Of a stretch of 64,000 nucleotides of DNA, positions 45,165 through 54,904 are shown in pieces (within the stretch, counting starts at the first letter, position 1; each line of letters begins with the position of its first letter). Where the stretch lies: the NCBI GenBank assembly GCA_965116165.1, contig OZ220484.1:2480001-2544000 (forward strand), given 5' to 3'. The notes beneath the pieces are model-generated. The model saw nothing but the letters and a program-made list of their open reading frames with translations, had not been told where the DNA came from and ran no database searches. The translations under genes were made by a program, and so were the position numbers. The stretch comes from Azophilus sp965116165 (GTDB lineage Bacteria; Pseudomonadota; Gammaproteobacteria; Pseudomonadales; Azotimanducaceae).

Positions 45165-45406
45165 GGTGCCCCACCGCCTGTGCCCTTGTCCGCGATTAGG
45201 CCGACGGCCCCGCGGACATCAAAGGCTGTGGTTCGCTTGCGGGGCATTGAGGCGAACAACTCCTCCTCCCGTTGATGCGACCCCGGCCACCGGCCGGCAT
45301 TTGTGTGGGGTGCCGCCTTGATGCTGGAAGAGGCGGACAGAACTTGCCGACGGACCCCGTTGGCCGTGTTAGGCTCCGCACTGTTGATTTGGAGCAATAG
45401 ACGACC

Positions 45407-46681
45407 GTGCATGTGCTAATCGTTGGCGCCGGCCTACAAGGCATCTGCACCGCCTACTACCTGGCCGAGGCGGGGGTCGAGGTCACCGTGCTCGAGCGCA
45501 ACGACGGGCCGGCGTTGGAAGCGAGTTTCGGGAACGGCGGCTACATTCAGGCGGAATGTCCGGAAATCTGGAATAGGCCCGGCCTATTGGGTGTTCTGCC
45601 GGGCTGGTGGTGGTCGAGCCTCGGCGGCAACCGCAGGAATGCGCCCAAGCTGCTCCGCACCGGCGAACTGCTGCGCCTGGTACCGTGGGGCGTCCGTTTT
45701 CTGAGGGCGACCAATGACGACACCTACCGCCGCCATGTTGCCCTGAACTACGACCTCGCCCAATACAGCCTGCAGTGCATGGCGTCGCTGCGTCGGGAAC
45801 TGGGCATTGAGTACGACCATCGGGCCTGCGGCTGCTTGTTCATTTTCCGCGAGCGCAGCGCGTTGGAAAGGTACCTGCCGCTGCTGGAATTCCTGGGCGA
45901 GCGGGGGGCGGAGTGGCAGACCATGGATCGCGACACCCTGTTGCAATCCGAACCGAGCCTGCTGCCCATCGGCGATGCGCTGCATGGGGCGATTTACTTT
46001 CGGCGCGACGAGGCGGGCGATTCCCATAAATTTTGTCGGGCACTGGCGGGTAGGGCTTTGGACTTGGGGGTCGGATTTGAATACGGGCAGACAGTGGAGA
46101 AGTGCGCCGTACAGGCTTCGGATGTGCTGGTAACCACCGGCGAAAGGCAGATCCGGGCGGATGTCCTGGTTCTCGCCGCCGGTGCCTACTCCGGGCGCCT
46201 GGCCGCATCGCTTGGGGTGGATTTGCCCATCGCCCCAGCCAAGGGCTACTCATTGACCATCCCGCTGGGAGACTGGCGGGAGCGGCCGCGCCACGTCATC
46301 GGCGACATGGGTGTACATGCCGGCATCAGCGTACTCGGCGACCGATTGCGGGTGGCGGGCACGGCGGATTTTTGCGGATTCGATCAGCGCATCGATGCCG
46401 GTCGCATCGGCTACATGGAGCGCTTGGTGGAAGCCGTATTCCCGGAATTCGCTCGGACCATGGATCGCGGCGCCATCAGACCCTTTGCCGGTTTGCGGCC
46501 CCTGTCTGTGGATGGGCTGCCCATGATTGGCGCTACTTCCGTCCCGGCTGTTTATGCCAACACCGGTCACGGCGGCCTAGGCTGGACCATGGCGGCGGGC
46601 TCCGCCAAAGTTCTTGTTGACCGGATGCTTGGCCAGACGCCCACCGTTGATCCGGAACCCTATTCGCCACTGCGGTTCTAG
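45407..46681 (+). CDS. dadA: D-amino-acid dehydrogenase-like FAD oxidoreductase
   Basis: The 424-aa protein has an N-terminal dinucleotide-binding motif (VLIVGAGLQGICTAYYLAEA) and DadA features: EASFGNGGYIQAE, DEAGDSHKFCRAL, VLAAGAYSGRL and the C-terminal NTGHGGLGWTMAAGS. DadA oxidises D-amino acids to 2-oxo acids and passes electrons to the respiratory chain. It starts at GTG with GGAG 12 nt upstream. Its end overlaps that of the convergent CoA-transferase by 4 nt. The products (2-oxo acids) would suit the oxidoreductase at 50581. Confidence 0.88.
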   Translation: MHVLIVGAGLQGICTAYYLAEAGVEVTVLERNDGPALEASFGNGGYIQAECPEIWNRPGLLGVLPGWWWSSLGGNRRNAPKLLRTGELLRLVPWGVRFLRATNDDTYRRHVALNYDLAQYSLQCMASLRRELGIEYDHRACGCLFIFRERSALERYLPLLEFLGERGAEWQTMDRDTLLQSEPSLLPIGDALHGAIYFRRDEAGDSHKFCRALAGRALDLGVGFEYGQTVEKCAVQASDVLVTTGERQIRADVLVLAAGAYSGRLAASLGVDLPIAPAKGYSLTIPLGDWRERPRHVIGDMGVHAGISVLGDRLRVAGTADFCGFDQRIDAGRIGYMERLVEAVFPEFARTMDRGAIRPFAGLRPLSVDGLPMIGATSVPAVYANTGHGGLGWTMAAGSAKVLVDRMLGQTPTVDPEPYSPLRF

Positions 46682-47835
46682 CCTGATTGCCGCGGGTTCA
46701 CGACGCCCAACTCCCGCAGCCGCCGGATTTCCGCATCGCTCAGCCCCCAGTCCGCCAGGCTGTTTGCCGCATTGTCCCCCGGTTCCGAGGGCGGACACCG
46801 GATCGCCGACGGCGTCCGGGAAAATCGCGGGGCGGGTGCCGGTTGGAGGATGTCGTCGACGTTGAGGTAGCTGTTCCGCGCTGTGCTGTGCGGGTGTTTC
46901 GCCGCCTCCAGCAGCGAGAGCACCGGTGCGAAACAGGCATCCACGCCCTCGAAAACCTGTGCCCACTCATCCCGGGTTCGGGATCGGAACCGCCTTTCCA
47001 GCACGGTGCGCTGCTTGGGCCAGGATTCCCTATCGTATTGGTCTTGCGGGTCGATCTCATCGGTTTCCAGAGCCTCCAGCAGGGCCGTGAAGAAACGTCT
47101 CTCGATGGCGCAGACCGCAACGTATCCGCCGTCACGGGTCTCGTAGGCGCGCACGAACGGGGCGCTGCCGTCGAACAGGTTGACACCCCGGCGATCCTGC
47201 CACCGGTCGCCCGCGAGCATGCCGTAGAAGAGGGTCATCATCGAAGCGGTGCCGTCGACCATTGCCGCGTCGACGACCTGACCCAGACCGGACCGGTGTG
47301 CCTCAAGCAGCGCCGCCAGCATTCCCAGCGCCAGATACAGGCCACCGCCGCCCAGGTCGCCGATCAGGTTGAGCGGCACGGGTGGCGCGCGCCCCGCCTC
47401 GCCCAGCGCGCCCAGTGCGCCGGCCAGGGCGATGTAGTTGGTGTCGTGGCCGACGGTGTTGGCCAGCGGCCCTTCCTGCCCCCAGCCGGTGACGCGGCCG
47501 TATACAAGCCGCGGATTGCGCACCATGCATTCCGCCGGACCCAATCCCAGCCGCTCCATGACCCCCGGTCGAAATCCTTCGAACAGGGCATCCGCTCCGG
47601 TGCAGAGGCGCAGGACGAGGTCAACGCCTCCGGGTTGTTTGAGATCGACCGCAATGACCGGCCGGCTGCGATTCATGAGATTGAATTTCGCGGGCATGGC
47701 GACGCCAAGGTCGCCGCTCTCCGCGCGGTCGATGCGCAGGAGTTGCGCACCCATGTCCGCCAGCAACATGCCGCAGAACTGGCCGGGGCCGATGCCGGCG
47801 ATCTCGATGATCCTGTATCCCTCAAGCGGTCCCAT
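46678..47835 (-). CDS. CaiB/BaiF family III CoA-transferase, alpha-methylacyl-CoA racemase-like
   Basis: The 385-aa product opens with LEGYRIIEIAGIGPGQFCGM and contains LGLGPAECMVRNPRLVYGRV, TGWGQEGPLA and HDTNYIALAGALGAL. The last is the racemase-like signature with the conserved active-site His-Asp region. In alpha-methylacyl-CoA racemases this fold equilibrates the 2-methyl stereocentre of acyl-CoAs before beta-oxidation. A CoA-transferase role cannot be excluded. Its start overlaps the AraC gene by 14 nt, so the two are co-transcribed. Confidence 0.85.
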   Translation of the reverse strand: MGPLEGYRIIEIAGIGPGQFCGMLLADMGAQLLRIDRAESGDLGVAMPAKFNLMNRSRPVIAVDLKQPGGVDLVLRLCTGADALFEGFRPGVMERLGLGPAECMVRNPRLVYGRVTGWGQEGPLANTVGHDTNYIALAGALGALGEAGRAPPVPLNLIGDLGGGGLYLALGMLAALLEAHRSGLGQVVDAAMVDGTASMMTLFYGMLAGDRWQDRRGVNLFDGSAPFVRAYETRDGGYVAVCAIERRFFTALLEALETDEIDPQDQYDRESWPKQRTVLERRFRSRTRDEWAQVFEGVDACFAPVLSLLEAAKHPHSTARNSYLNVDDILQPAPAPRFSRTPSAIRCPPSEPGDNAANSLADWGLSDAEIRRLRELGVVNPRQSG

Positions 47836-48919
47836 GGTCTCGTTTCAGCAACGGCCTCTCTATGGATGGAGCACCAGCCCGGCTCCGGTAAACACTCGGC
47901 GAGTAGCCGGTCCAGCGGTGGAATGCCCTGGAGAAATTGCTGCAGTCGGAAAACCCGAGCAGGTAGGCGACCTCGCTGACGGAAACGTTCGGCTGCTGCA
48001 TGTACTGCTCCGCCAGTTCCCGGCGGGTGCGGTCGAGCAACCGTTGATAGGTCGTGCCGGCCTCCGTCAGGCGATTGTGCAGCGTGCGTACGCTCATGTG
48101 CAGGGCACGGGCCACTTCGGCCTTGCAGCAATGGCCCGAGGGCAAAAGCTCGATGAGCTTGGCGTGCGCCCGGGTCACCACATCCGCCTTTTCCAGCCGT
48201 GCCAGGAACTTGACAACCACTTCATCATTCAGGCGCGCGAGTTCCGCGTTGGCCGCGGGCAAGCGCACGTTCAGGTCTTGCCGGTCGAAATAGAGCCCAT
48301 TGTGCGCGGCGCCGAACCGCACGTTCGGCCCGAAGTATCGTTCGTAGTTGCGCCGGGTACCCGGCACCATCGGGCAGATCAGTTCCACTCGCCGCGGATG
48401 GTAATTCGGTCGGTACATGAAGCGGATCAGCTTGAGCACCGTGGCGATCTGCCCGTCGATCATCGCGCGGCCCACCTTCGACCCGGGGTTCGACCGCTGA
48501 GAGGGAAAAATCAGCACAGGCTCAATGGCGGTCTCATCGAAGGTAACCTCGCCCATGGTCGTTATGAAGGAATGGTAGCGCACCCAGCGCTTGCAGAAAG
48601 CGCTCAGTGTGCTGCTGGAAAGCAGGGCGAGTCCCAGGGCATGAAAGGATGTGGGGTGCACGAAATCGGAGAAGCGCAGCCCGAAACCGCAGTCGCCGGT
48701 GAGTTCCACGGCTTCCGCCACGATGCGGCGATGCACCGACGATTCCAGGCGGGTGGTCGGATCCCGCACGCGGGCCAGATCCACACCGGCGTTGCGCATC
48801 ACCAACTCGGCATCGACGCCGTAGGATTCGATCGTCTGGGAGATCGCTACGGCAATCGGTCCGAATGAGGATTTCTGCAGCGGTAGCATCGCTTCCACGG
48901 CGGTATCCCGATATTCCAA
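47822..48919 (-). CDS. AraC-family transcriptional regulator
   Basis: The 365-aa protein has an N-terminal arabinose-type ligand domain (GLRFSDFVHPTSFHALGLAL, ELTGDCGFG) and a C-terminal AraC HTH pair (VARALHMSVRTLHNRLTEAG and VSEVAYLLGFSDCSNFSRAF). It likely activates the overlapping CoA-transferase gene and perhaps the nearby hydratase in response to a metabolite. An internal ATG at 48889 is an alternative start. Confidence 0.87.
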   Translation of the reverse strand: MEYRDTAVEAMLPLQKSSFGPIAVAISQTIESYGVDAELVMRNAGVDLARVRDPTTRLESSVHRRIVAEAVELTGDCGFGLRFSDFVHPTSFHALGLALLSSSTLSAFCKRWVRYHSFITTMGEVTFDETAIEPVLIFPSQRSNPGSKVGRAMIDGQIATVLKLIRFMYRPNYHPRRVELICPMVPGTRRNYERYFGPNVRFGAAHNGLYFDRQDLNVRLPAANAELARLNDEVVVKFLARLEKADVVTRAHAKLIELLPSGHCCKAEVARALHMSVRTLHNRLTEAGTTYQRLLDRTRRELAEQYMQQPNVSVSEVAYLLGFSDCSNFSRAFHRWTGYSPSVYRSRAGAPSIERPLLKRDHGTA

Positions 48920-48996
48920 CTGGTGAGTATATCCCTATCGCTCCGATGGAGCCTTAAGACCGCCCAACGGCCCGGTTTTCAAAGGGTGAGGCGGCG

Positions 48997-49788
48997 CTAC
49001 TCCCCGGTAAACTCGGGCTTGCGCCTGTCGATGAATGCGGCCACCGCTTCCCTGCGGTCTTCCGTCATGTTGGTGACGATTTCGTACGCGACGGCCGGAT
49101 CGAGGAGTTTGACGGCAAGTTCCCGCAGCGTGATATTGACGGCCGTCTTGGTCCAGCGCACAGCCCAGCGCGGGTTGCCGAGAATCTTTCCGGCCAGTTC
49201 GTCCACCTTGGCGTCGAGTTCGTCCGCCGGCACCGCATAGTTGATCAGGCCGAGCCGAGCCGCCTCATCGGCCGGTAGCATGTCGCCGGTCATGAGCAGT
49301 TCCTTGGCCCGGGCGAAGCCGATCAGTTGCGGCCAGATGATGGCCCCGCCATCGCCGGCCACCAGGCCGGCCTTGACGTGGGGATCGCCGATCATGGCTG
49401 TATCGGCGGCAACGATGATGTCGCTCATCAGCGCGATGGTGGCGCCGAGCCCGGCCGCCGCACCGTTCAAACGGCAGATCAGCGGCTTCTCCAAGTCGAG
49501 CAGCGAGGTCACGATGCGCTTGGCTTCCGGTATGATGGCCCGGAACTCCCGGGGATCTTCGACGGTCATCCGAAACCAGTCCATGTCCCCCCCGGCGCAG
49601 AAGGCCCGCCCCGCCCCGGTGAGTATGACCAGGTCGCTGTCCCCGTCATCCTGGGCATCGTAGAACACCCGCGCCAGCTCCCGGTGCATGCGCCCGTCCA
49701 CGGCATTGACCTTGCCGTTGTCCAGGGCGATGATGAGGACGCGGTCGCGGCGGGTGAACCGCATGCACTGATAGTCGTTGAATTCCAT
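48997..49788 (-). CDS. Enoyl-CoA hydratase/isomerase
   Basis: The 263-aa crotonase has the expected LILTGAGRAFCAGGDMDWF (oxyanion hole strand), AAAGLGATIALMSDIIVAA and FARAKELLMTGDMLPADEAARLGLIN. It adds water to enoyl-CoA or shifts the double bond in beta-oxidation. The N-terminus (FNDYQCMRFTRRDRVLIIAL) is normal, and GGAGA precedes the ATG. It lies behind the AraC gene and could belong to the same regulon. Confidence 0.9.
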   Translation of the reverse strand: MEFNDYQCMRFTRRDRVLIIALDNGKVNAVDGRMHRELARVFYDAQDDGDSDLVILTGAGRAFCAGGDMDWFRMTVEDPREFRAIIPEAKRIVTSLLDLEKPLICRLNGAAAGLGATIALMSDIIVAADTAMIGDPHVKAGLVAGDGGAIIWPQLIGFARAKELLMTGDMLPADEAARLGLINYAVPADELDAKVDELAGKILGNPRWAVRWTKTAVNITLRELAVKLLDPAVAYEIVTNMTEDRREAVAAFIDRRKPEFTGE

Positions 49789-49837
49789 GCTGTCTCCTTG
49801 ATGCGCCCGGCAGGTGCCGGGGGTGTTGCCGATTTGA

Positions 49838-49994
49838 GGAACCTCTGATCAATCCTGTGGTCACGGCGCCCGAGTTCATAAAATCAATAGCTTGGGAACC
49901 TCTGATTCAACCTGTGGTCACGGTACTCGATATAATAAAATCAATAAGGTTACGATTGTCCAAATGCTGCTCTATCGAATTGTTCAGGCCTTCA
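49838..49994 (+). mobile_element. Two family A MITE copies in tandem
   Basis: A truncated left half (49838-49890, ending AAAATCAATAG) is followed by CTTG and a complete copy (49895-49994, GGAACCTCTGATTCAAC to CAGGCCTTCA). A third scrap, GGAAGGTCTGAGCAAG, occupies 50029-50058 in the reverse sense and ends at the ferredoxin ATG. Together they make up the gap between the hydratase and the ferredoxin. Confidence 0.7.
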
Positions 49995-50058
49995 TTAGGG
50001 TATTCCAAGTGTCCCAGTATCCTCTTGGGGAAGGTCTGAGCAAGTCGATAGAGCGATA

Positions 50059-50376
50059 ATGCCCAAGGTCATCTACATCGATCCGTTCGGAGAGCGCCAC
50101 GAGGAAGAGGTCGCCATCGGTTTCTCGCTCATGGAGGGTGCGTTCAATCGGCAAATCCCCGGCATGGTCGCGGAATGCGGCGGCGCGGCCGCCTGCGGCA
50201 CCTGCCACTCCCACATCGGCCAGGCATGGCTATTCCGCCTGCCCCCGATCGAGGATATTGAGGAAGGGATGCTGTGCATGGTGGAGGGCAGGGGGGCCAA
50301 CAGTCGCCTTGCCTGTCAAATCCACATGACCGAGGCCCTCGATGGGATCGAGCTTCAGATCGCGGACAACGGCTGA
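50059..50376 (+). CDS. 2Fe-2S ferredoxin, adrenodoxin type
   Basis: The 105-aa protein has the cluster ligands Cx5Cx2C (CGGAAACGTC) and a distant fourth Cys in SRLACQIHM. This is the adrenodoxin/ISC-type pattern. It starts with PKVIYIDPFG and ends at the usual position. Such ferredoxins serve Fe-S assembly or feed cytochromes P450 and oxygenases. Its leader consists of a MITE end, so the ribosome site (GATAGAGCGATA) is weak and element-derived. Confidence 0.9.
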   Translation: MPKVIYIDPFGERHEEEVAIGFSLMEGAFNRQIPGMVAECGGAAACGTCHSHIGQAWLFRLPPIEDIEEGMLCMVEGRGANSRLACQIHMTEALDGIELQIADNG

Positions 50377-50385
50377 CGACAACCG

Positions 50386-50543
50386 AAGCCTCGATATATG
50401 GCGGCATGTCAACTTATGCATATGATTTCCCTATTAAATATCGAGAATTATATCGATTAGTTGACAAAACCCAACATGTGGTGGTTTCCCGCCACTAAAG
50501 CCTCAATATATAGTGGCATGTCAACTTATGTATATAAGTCCCC
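50386..50543. mobile_element. Family D: a half copy and a full MITE
   Basis: A half copy (50386-50428, with GCGGCATGTCAACTTATG) is followed by a full one (50443-50543, GAGAATTATATCGATTAGTT to ACTTATGTATATAAGTCCC). The inner ACCCAACATGTGGTGG is the family core. It occupies most of the gap after the ferredoxin. Confidence 0.65.
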
Positions 50544-50556
50544 AAATATCAATTAA

Positions 50557-50580
50557 GGAACCTCTGATTAATCCTGTAGT
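50557..50580 (+). mobile_element. Family A left-end fragment at a stop codon
   Basis: GGAACCTCTGATTAATCCTG TAGT ends directly before the TAG stop (read on minus) of the oxidoreductase at 50581. TTAA precedes it. The rest of the element is absent. Confidence 0.6.
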
Positions 50581-53500
50581 CTAGGCGGCGATCTCGTTTC
50601 GGGGGGCGCTTCGCCAGGTTTCGAGCAGGGTGGCCTCGCGCGCCTTGGCGGCCTCGACCGACGCCGTCTTGATGTGGCCGAAACCGCGGATCCGCTCCGG
50701 AATGGAAGCGATACTGACGGCGAGCCCGTAGTTGTCGTCATTCAGGCCGCCGAGCAGTTCGGCGATGATGTTCTCGTAGTCGGCGATGAGCCGACGCTCC
50801 ATTTTCCGCTCCGCGCTCCAGCCGAAGGGATCGAACGGCGTACCGCGCAGGAACCGCAAGCGCGCAAGCGTCCGCATGACCGGGAGCATCCAGCCGCCGA
50901 ACTCCAATTTGCGCGGCATACCCGTGGCCTTGTCCTTTGGGGCGATCATCGGTGGAGCTAGATTGAAACGCAGTTTGAACCCGCCTTGGAACTGTGCGTG
51001 CAACTTGCGCATAAACTCCGGATGCGAGTACAGGCGCCCCACCTCGTACTCGTCCTTGTAGGCCATCAGCTTGTGGGCATGGCGGGCGACCGCCTCGGCC
51101 AGCCCCCGGCGACCATGGGTGCGGGTTCGCTCGGCTTCGCGGGCCCCCTCCACCAGCGATCGGTAGCGCTCGGCATAAGCCGGGTTCTGGTAGGCGGCCA
51201 GGTCGGCGCTGCGATGTTCGATCAGCGCATCGAGCGGCAATTCCGCCGACGAACGCCCAGGCGCGCCGCCGGCCAGCTCCTGAACCACATCGGGATCGTG
51301 GGCGGTACGGCGGCCCCACTCGAAGGCTTGGCGGTTCCACTCGACGCGCACGCCGTTTAGCGCGATGGCATCGAAGATCGCCTCTCTCGACAGCGGCAAC
51401 AGCCCCCGCTGCCAGGCGTAACCCACTAGAAAAAGGTTGCTCGCTATGGCATCGCCGAGCAGCCGCGTGGCGATGCGGGTCGCGTCCACGAATGAGAGCT
51501 TCTCCGCGTCGAGCGCCCCGGACAGACGGCTGCGCAAGCTTTTCCCGGGGTAAATCAGGTCAGGATCGCGGGTGAAATCGCCGGTGATCGTCTGTTGGGT
51601 GTTCACCACGGCCCGGGTTTGATCGGGATTGATGGCCGCCAGTGCCTGATCGCCGCCGGCGACAAGCAGGTCGCAGCCGAGTATCAGATCCGCCCCACCC
51701 TCATTGATACGCGCCGAGTTGATGTCCTCCGTCTTTTCCGCGATACGCACATGGGTGGTGACCGGCCCGCCCTTCTGGGCGAATCCCAGTTGATCCACGA
51801 TGGATGTGCCCTTGCCGTCGATATGCGCGGCCATGCCGAGGAGCGCGCCGATGGTGACGACGCCGCTGCCGCCGACGCCGCCGACCAAAATGGCGTAGGT
51901 GCCGTTCTCGGGGATTGCCGCCCGCACCGGCTCCGGGATCGTTTGCGGCGAGAGCGGCACATCGGTCGTACCGCGGCCCTTGCGCGGCTCGCCGCCCAGA
52001 ACGGTGACGAAGCTCGGGCAGAAACCCTTGTTACAGGAGTAGTCCTTGTTGCAGGCGGACTGATCGATGGTGCGCTTGCGCCCGTATTCCGACTCGAACG
52101 GCAGCACCGAGACACAGTTCGACCGGGTGCCGCAATCGCCGCAGTTTTCGCAGACCCGGTCGTTGATGAAAAGATGCTTCGCGGGGTCGGGGTATTGGCC
52201 GCGCTTGCGGCGCCTGCGCTTTTCCGCGGCGCAGGTCTGGTCGTAGATCAGTATCGAGACGCCCTCCACTTCGCGCAGTTCGCGTTGCACGAAATCCAGG
52301 TCGTCCCGGTGATGGATGGTGGTGCCGGGTGCGAAATCGGCCCGCTTTCCGTACTTGTCCGGCTCGTCGGTCACCACGGCGATGCGCCGGATGCCTTCGT
52401 TGCGCATCTGCCGGGAGATCTGCGGCACTGTGAGCTGCCCGTCGACGGGTTGGCCCCCGGTCATGGCGACAGCATCGTTGAACAGGATCTTGTAGGTGAT
52501 GTTGACGCGCGCCGCCACGGCGGAGCGGATGGCAAGGAGCCCGGAGTGGTAATAGGTGCCGTCGCCGAGCTGTTGGAAGACATGCGGTGTACGCACGAAG
52601 GGCGCCTGACCGATCCAGGCCACCCCCTCGCCGCCCATCTGGCTGTAGGAGTACACCTCCCGGTCCATCCAGTTGGCCATGAAGTGGCAACCCACGCCCC
52701 CGTGAGCGCGGCTGCCCTCCGGTACCCGGGTCGAGGTGTTGTGGGGACAGCCGGAGCAGAAGTAGGGCAGCCGGGCGAGCGCAAGGGCCTGGCGTGCCCG
52801 CTGTTGTGCGGCTTGGCGGTCCAGGAAGGCGATACGTGCCCGCAGGCGTTCGCTGTCATGCAACGGCCGCAGTCGCCCGGCAAGCACTCGGGCGATTTTG
52901 TCCGGGTGCAGGTCGCCGATATCATCCACCAGCTTTGCCCCCCGCTCGTCGAGCCGCCCGACTATGCGGGGACGACGCGCATCGGGCAGGGCGTAGCAGA
53001 CGCTGCGCATGGCATTTTCGATCTGTTCCCGCTTGTCCTCAATGACCAGTATCTCCCCAAGCCCGTCGGCGAATTCCCGGTACAGGTCGCGATCGACGGG
53101 AAACGGCATCGCGACCTTGAGAATGCGGACGCCAGCCGCCGACAGGACCGCCTCGTCGAGACCGAGGTCGGCCAGCGCCTGCAACGTATCGCGCCATGTC
53201 TTGCCCATGGCGGCGATGCCAAGGCGGGGTCGCGGGCTGTCGTGACTGATGCGATTGAGTCGGTTGGCGCGAGCAAACTCGACCGCGGCCGGTAGCTTGT
53301 GGCCGCGCAGGCGGGATTCCTGAAACGACCAGTTGTCGCCGGCCCGGGCATTGACGCCGTCGGCCGGAAATTCAAACGGGGGCCGCAGGATGCGGATGTG
53401 ATCGTGATCGGCCCGGATCGATGCGGCCGTTTCGATGGTCTCCGGCAGCAGCTTGTAGCCGACCCAGGCCCCGCTGAATCGCGAAAGCTCAATGCCGTAC

Positions 53501-54051
53501 AGCCCCAGGGTGAAAACCTCCTGGATGTCGGCCGGGTACAGCACCGGCATGAGCAGGTCTTCGAACAGCAGTTCCGAGTGGTAGGCATCGACGGTGGAGC
53601 GCATGGCCGGGTCGTCGCCGGCCAGGATCAGTACGCCACCGTATTTCGCGGCACCGTGGTAGTTGCCCTGGCGAATCGCATCGAGGCTCTGGTCGAGGCC
53701 GGGCCCCTTGCCGTACCACAGGGCGAAAACGCCGTCGTAGTCGGCGTCTCCGAAATAGTGAACCTGCTGTGTCCCCCAGACCGCGGTTGCCGCCATGTGT
53801 TCGTTGGTGGCGGGCCAGAACCTCACGTGGTGTTCGGTTGTCAGGTCTTCCGCGCGCCACAGTTCCACATCCATCGCGGTCATCGGGGAGCCCCGATAAC
53901 CGGAGATGAAACCGGCGGTGTTGATCCCGGCCGCCAGGTCGCGGCGGCGCTGCACCAGTAGCAGCCGCACCAGCGCTTGGGAGCCGGTCAGGTAAATGCG
54001 GCCGGTGTCACGGGTGTACTTGTCGTCGAGGCTGACGGCGGGGCTGCTCAT
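50581..54051 (-). CDS. Indolepyruvate:ferredoxin oxidoreductase, fused subunits
   Basis: The 1156-aa protein joins the parts of 2-oxoacid:ferredoxin oxidoreductases. The order is: N-terminal pyrimidine-like domain (GYRGSPMTAMDVELWR, FWPATNEHMAATAVWG), a thiamine-pyrophosphate domain (GVGCHFMANWMDREVYS, MGGEGVAWIGQAP), a Cys-rich Fe-S segment (CENCGDCGTRSNC), then a gamma-type domain (LVGGVGGSGVVTIGALLG) and a long C-terminal helical region. The fused form is typical of aerobic proteobacteria. It decarboxylates aromatic or branched 2-oxo acids to acyl-CoA with electrons to ferredoxin. The ferredoxin at 50059 may be the acceptor, though it is of another type. Confidence 0.9.
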   Translation of the reverse strand: MSSPAVSLDDKYTRDTGRIYLTGSQALVRLLLVQRRRDLAAGINTAGFISGYRGSPMTAMDVELWRAEDLTTEHHVRFWPATNEHMAATAVWGTQQVHYFGDADYDGVFALWYGKGPGLDQSLDAIRQGNYHGAAKYGGVLILAGDDPAMRSTVDAYHSELLFEDLLMPVLYPADIQEVFTLGLYGIELSRFSGAWVGYKLLPETIETAASIRADHDHIRILRPPFEFPADGVNARAGDNWSFQESRLRGHKLPAAVEFARANRLNRISHDSPRPRLGIAAMGKTWRDTLQALADLGLDEAVLSAAGVRILKVAMPFPVDRDLYREFADGLGEILVIEDKREQIENAMRSVCYALPDARRPRIVGRLDERGAKLVDDIGDLHPDKIARVLAGRLRPLHDSERLRARIAFLDRQAAQQRARQALALARLPYFCSGCPHNTSTRVPEGSRAHGGVGCHFMANWMDREVYSYSQMGGEGVAWIGQAPFVRTPHVFQQLGDGTYYHSGLLAIRSAVAARVNITYKILFNDAVAMTGGQPVDGQLTVPQISRQMRNEGIRRIAVVTDEPDKYGKRADFAPGTTIHHRDDLDFVQRELREVEGVSILIYDQTCAAEKRRRRKRGQYPDPAKHLFINDRVCENCGDCGTRSNCVSVLPFESEYGRKRTIDQSACNKDYSCNKGFCPSFVTVLGGEPRKGRGTTDVPLSPQTIPEPVRAAIPENGTYAILVGGVGGSGVVTIGALLGMAAHIDGKGTSIVDQLGFAQKGGPVTTHVRIAEKTEDINSARINEGGADLILGCDLLVAGGDQALAAINPDQTRAVVNTQQTITGDFTRDPDLIYPGKSLRSRLSGALDAEKLSFVDATRIATRLLGDAIASNLFLVGYAWQRGLLPLSREAIFDAIALNGVRVEWNRQAFEWGRRTAHDPDVVQELAGGAPGRSSAELPLDALIEHRSADLAAYQNPAYAERYRSLVEGAREAERTRTHGRRGLAEAVARHAHKLMAYKDEYEVGRLYSHPEFMRKLHAQFQGGFKLRFNLAPPMIAPKDKATGMPRKLEFGGWMLPVMRTLARLRFLRGTPFDPFGWSAERKMERRLIADYENIIAELLGGLNDDNYGLAVSIASIPERIRGFGHIKTASVEAAKAREATLLETWRSAPRNEIAA

Positions 54052-54147
54052 CGCTGGGGTGGGGATACCCCGAACCCGCCGCGGGACGGTCGGCTGGCGT
54101 GGATTTGGTTCATCTGACTGCCTCCTTGGGCAAATCGGGTGTCCGTG

Positions 54148-54633
54148 CTATTGCAACCGCAGTTCCGCCTCGACCTCAACGGGAATACCGAACGGCAATT
54201 CGGCCATGCCCACGGCGGACCGGGTGGCTAGGCCGCAGGGGTCGCCGAACAGATCGACGATGGTCTCCGAGAAGCCGTTGATCACGGCGGACTGCGCCCT
54301 GAAGCCGGGTGCCGAATTGACCATGCCGAACACCCGGACCCAGCAGTCGATGCGGTCGAGGTCGCCGATCTCGCGCTGGATGGTGCCCACCATGGCCAGT
54401 GCCGTCTTGCGGGCCGCCTCCACCCCCTCCTCGACGGTCAGGTCGGCACCAACCTTGCCGAGCGGTTGGGCAACGCTGCCGTCGGCTTCCTGGGGCCCGT
54501 GGCCCGAGACGACCACGCGCTTGCCGACCACCCGAATCATGGTGATCGGTACCTTTAGATCCGGCGGAACCTTGAGCGGTGCCGGCAGAACCAGCCCAAG
54601 GTTCCTGATACGCTGCTCCACGCGGCCTGTCAT
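54148..54633 (-). CDS. RidA/YjgF-family protein
   Basis: From ATG 54633 (GGGGA 8 nt upstream) the product is 161 aa. It matches the longer RidA-like group: LGLVLPAPLKVPPDL, then VVVSGHGPQEADGS, IDCWVRVFGMVNSAPGF and GDPCGLATRSAVGMAELPFG. RidA proteins clear reactive enamine/imine intermediates made by amino-acid enzymes. That suits the neighbouring amino-acid genes. The frame extends to 54672 without family support. Confidence 0.86.
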   Translation of the reverse strand: MTGRVEQRIRNLGLVLPAPLKVPPDLKVPITMIRVVGKRVVVSGHGPQEADGSVAQPLGKVGADLTVEEGVEAARKTALAMVGTIQREIGDLDRIDCWVRVFGMVNSAPGFRAQSAVINGFSETIVDLFGDPCGLATRSAVGMAELPFGIPVEVEAELRLQ

Positions 54634-54904
54634 GTCGTCGTCCCCGTCAAGTGACAGAACGCTAGTATCCAACAGTCCGCGTTGCGGTACTTGTTAATTC
54701 GTGCAGGAAATCGGTCGCGGACCGGGTGTTTCAGGGCGCAGGCTCCCAGCCCCTGATTTTTGCCCGTTTCGACAGAGCGCGGGCGTCGCAAAGCTGCTAG
54801 ATTGGCCGTTTGGTTCATTGATGCATCGCGTTCGGGTGGCCGCGGGGGCGTGGTGGCGAAACCACGGACGATGGGTCGTCCGACATGGGAGGATGCACCG
54901 AAGG

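Noticed and set aside
46687..48868. Plus-strand frames of 430 and 476 codons opposite the CoA-transferase and AraC genes
   Set aside because: They are antisense shadows of two genes with good family matches.
51595..53295. A 566-codon plus-strand frame within the oxidoreductase gene
   Set aside because: The minus-strand gene has clear catalytic domains; the plus frame has none.
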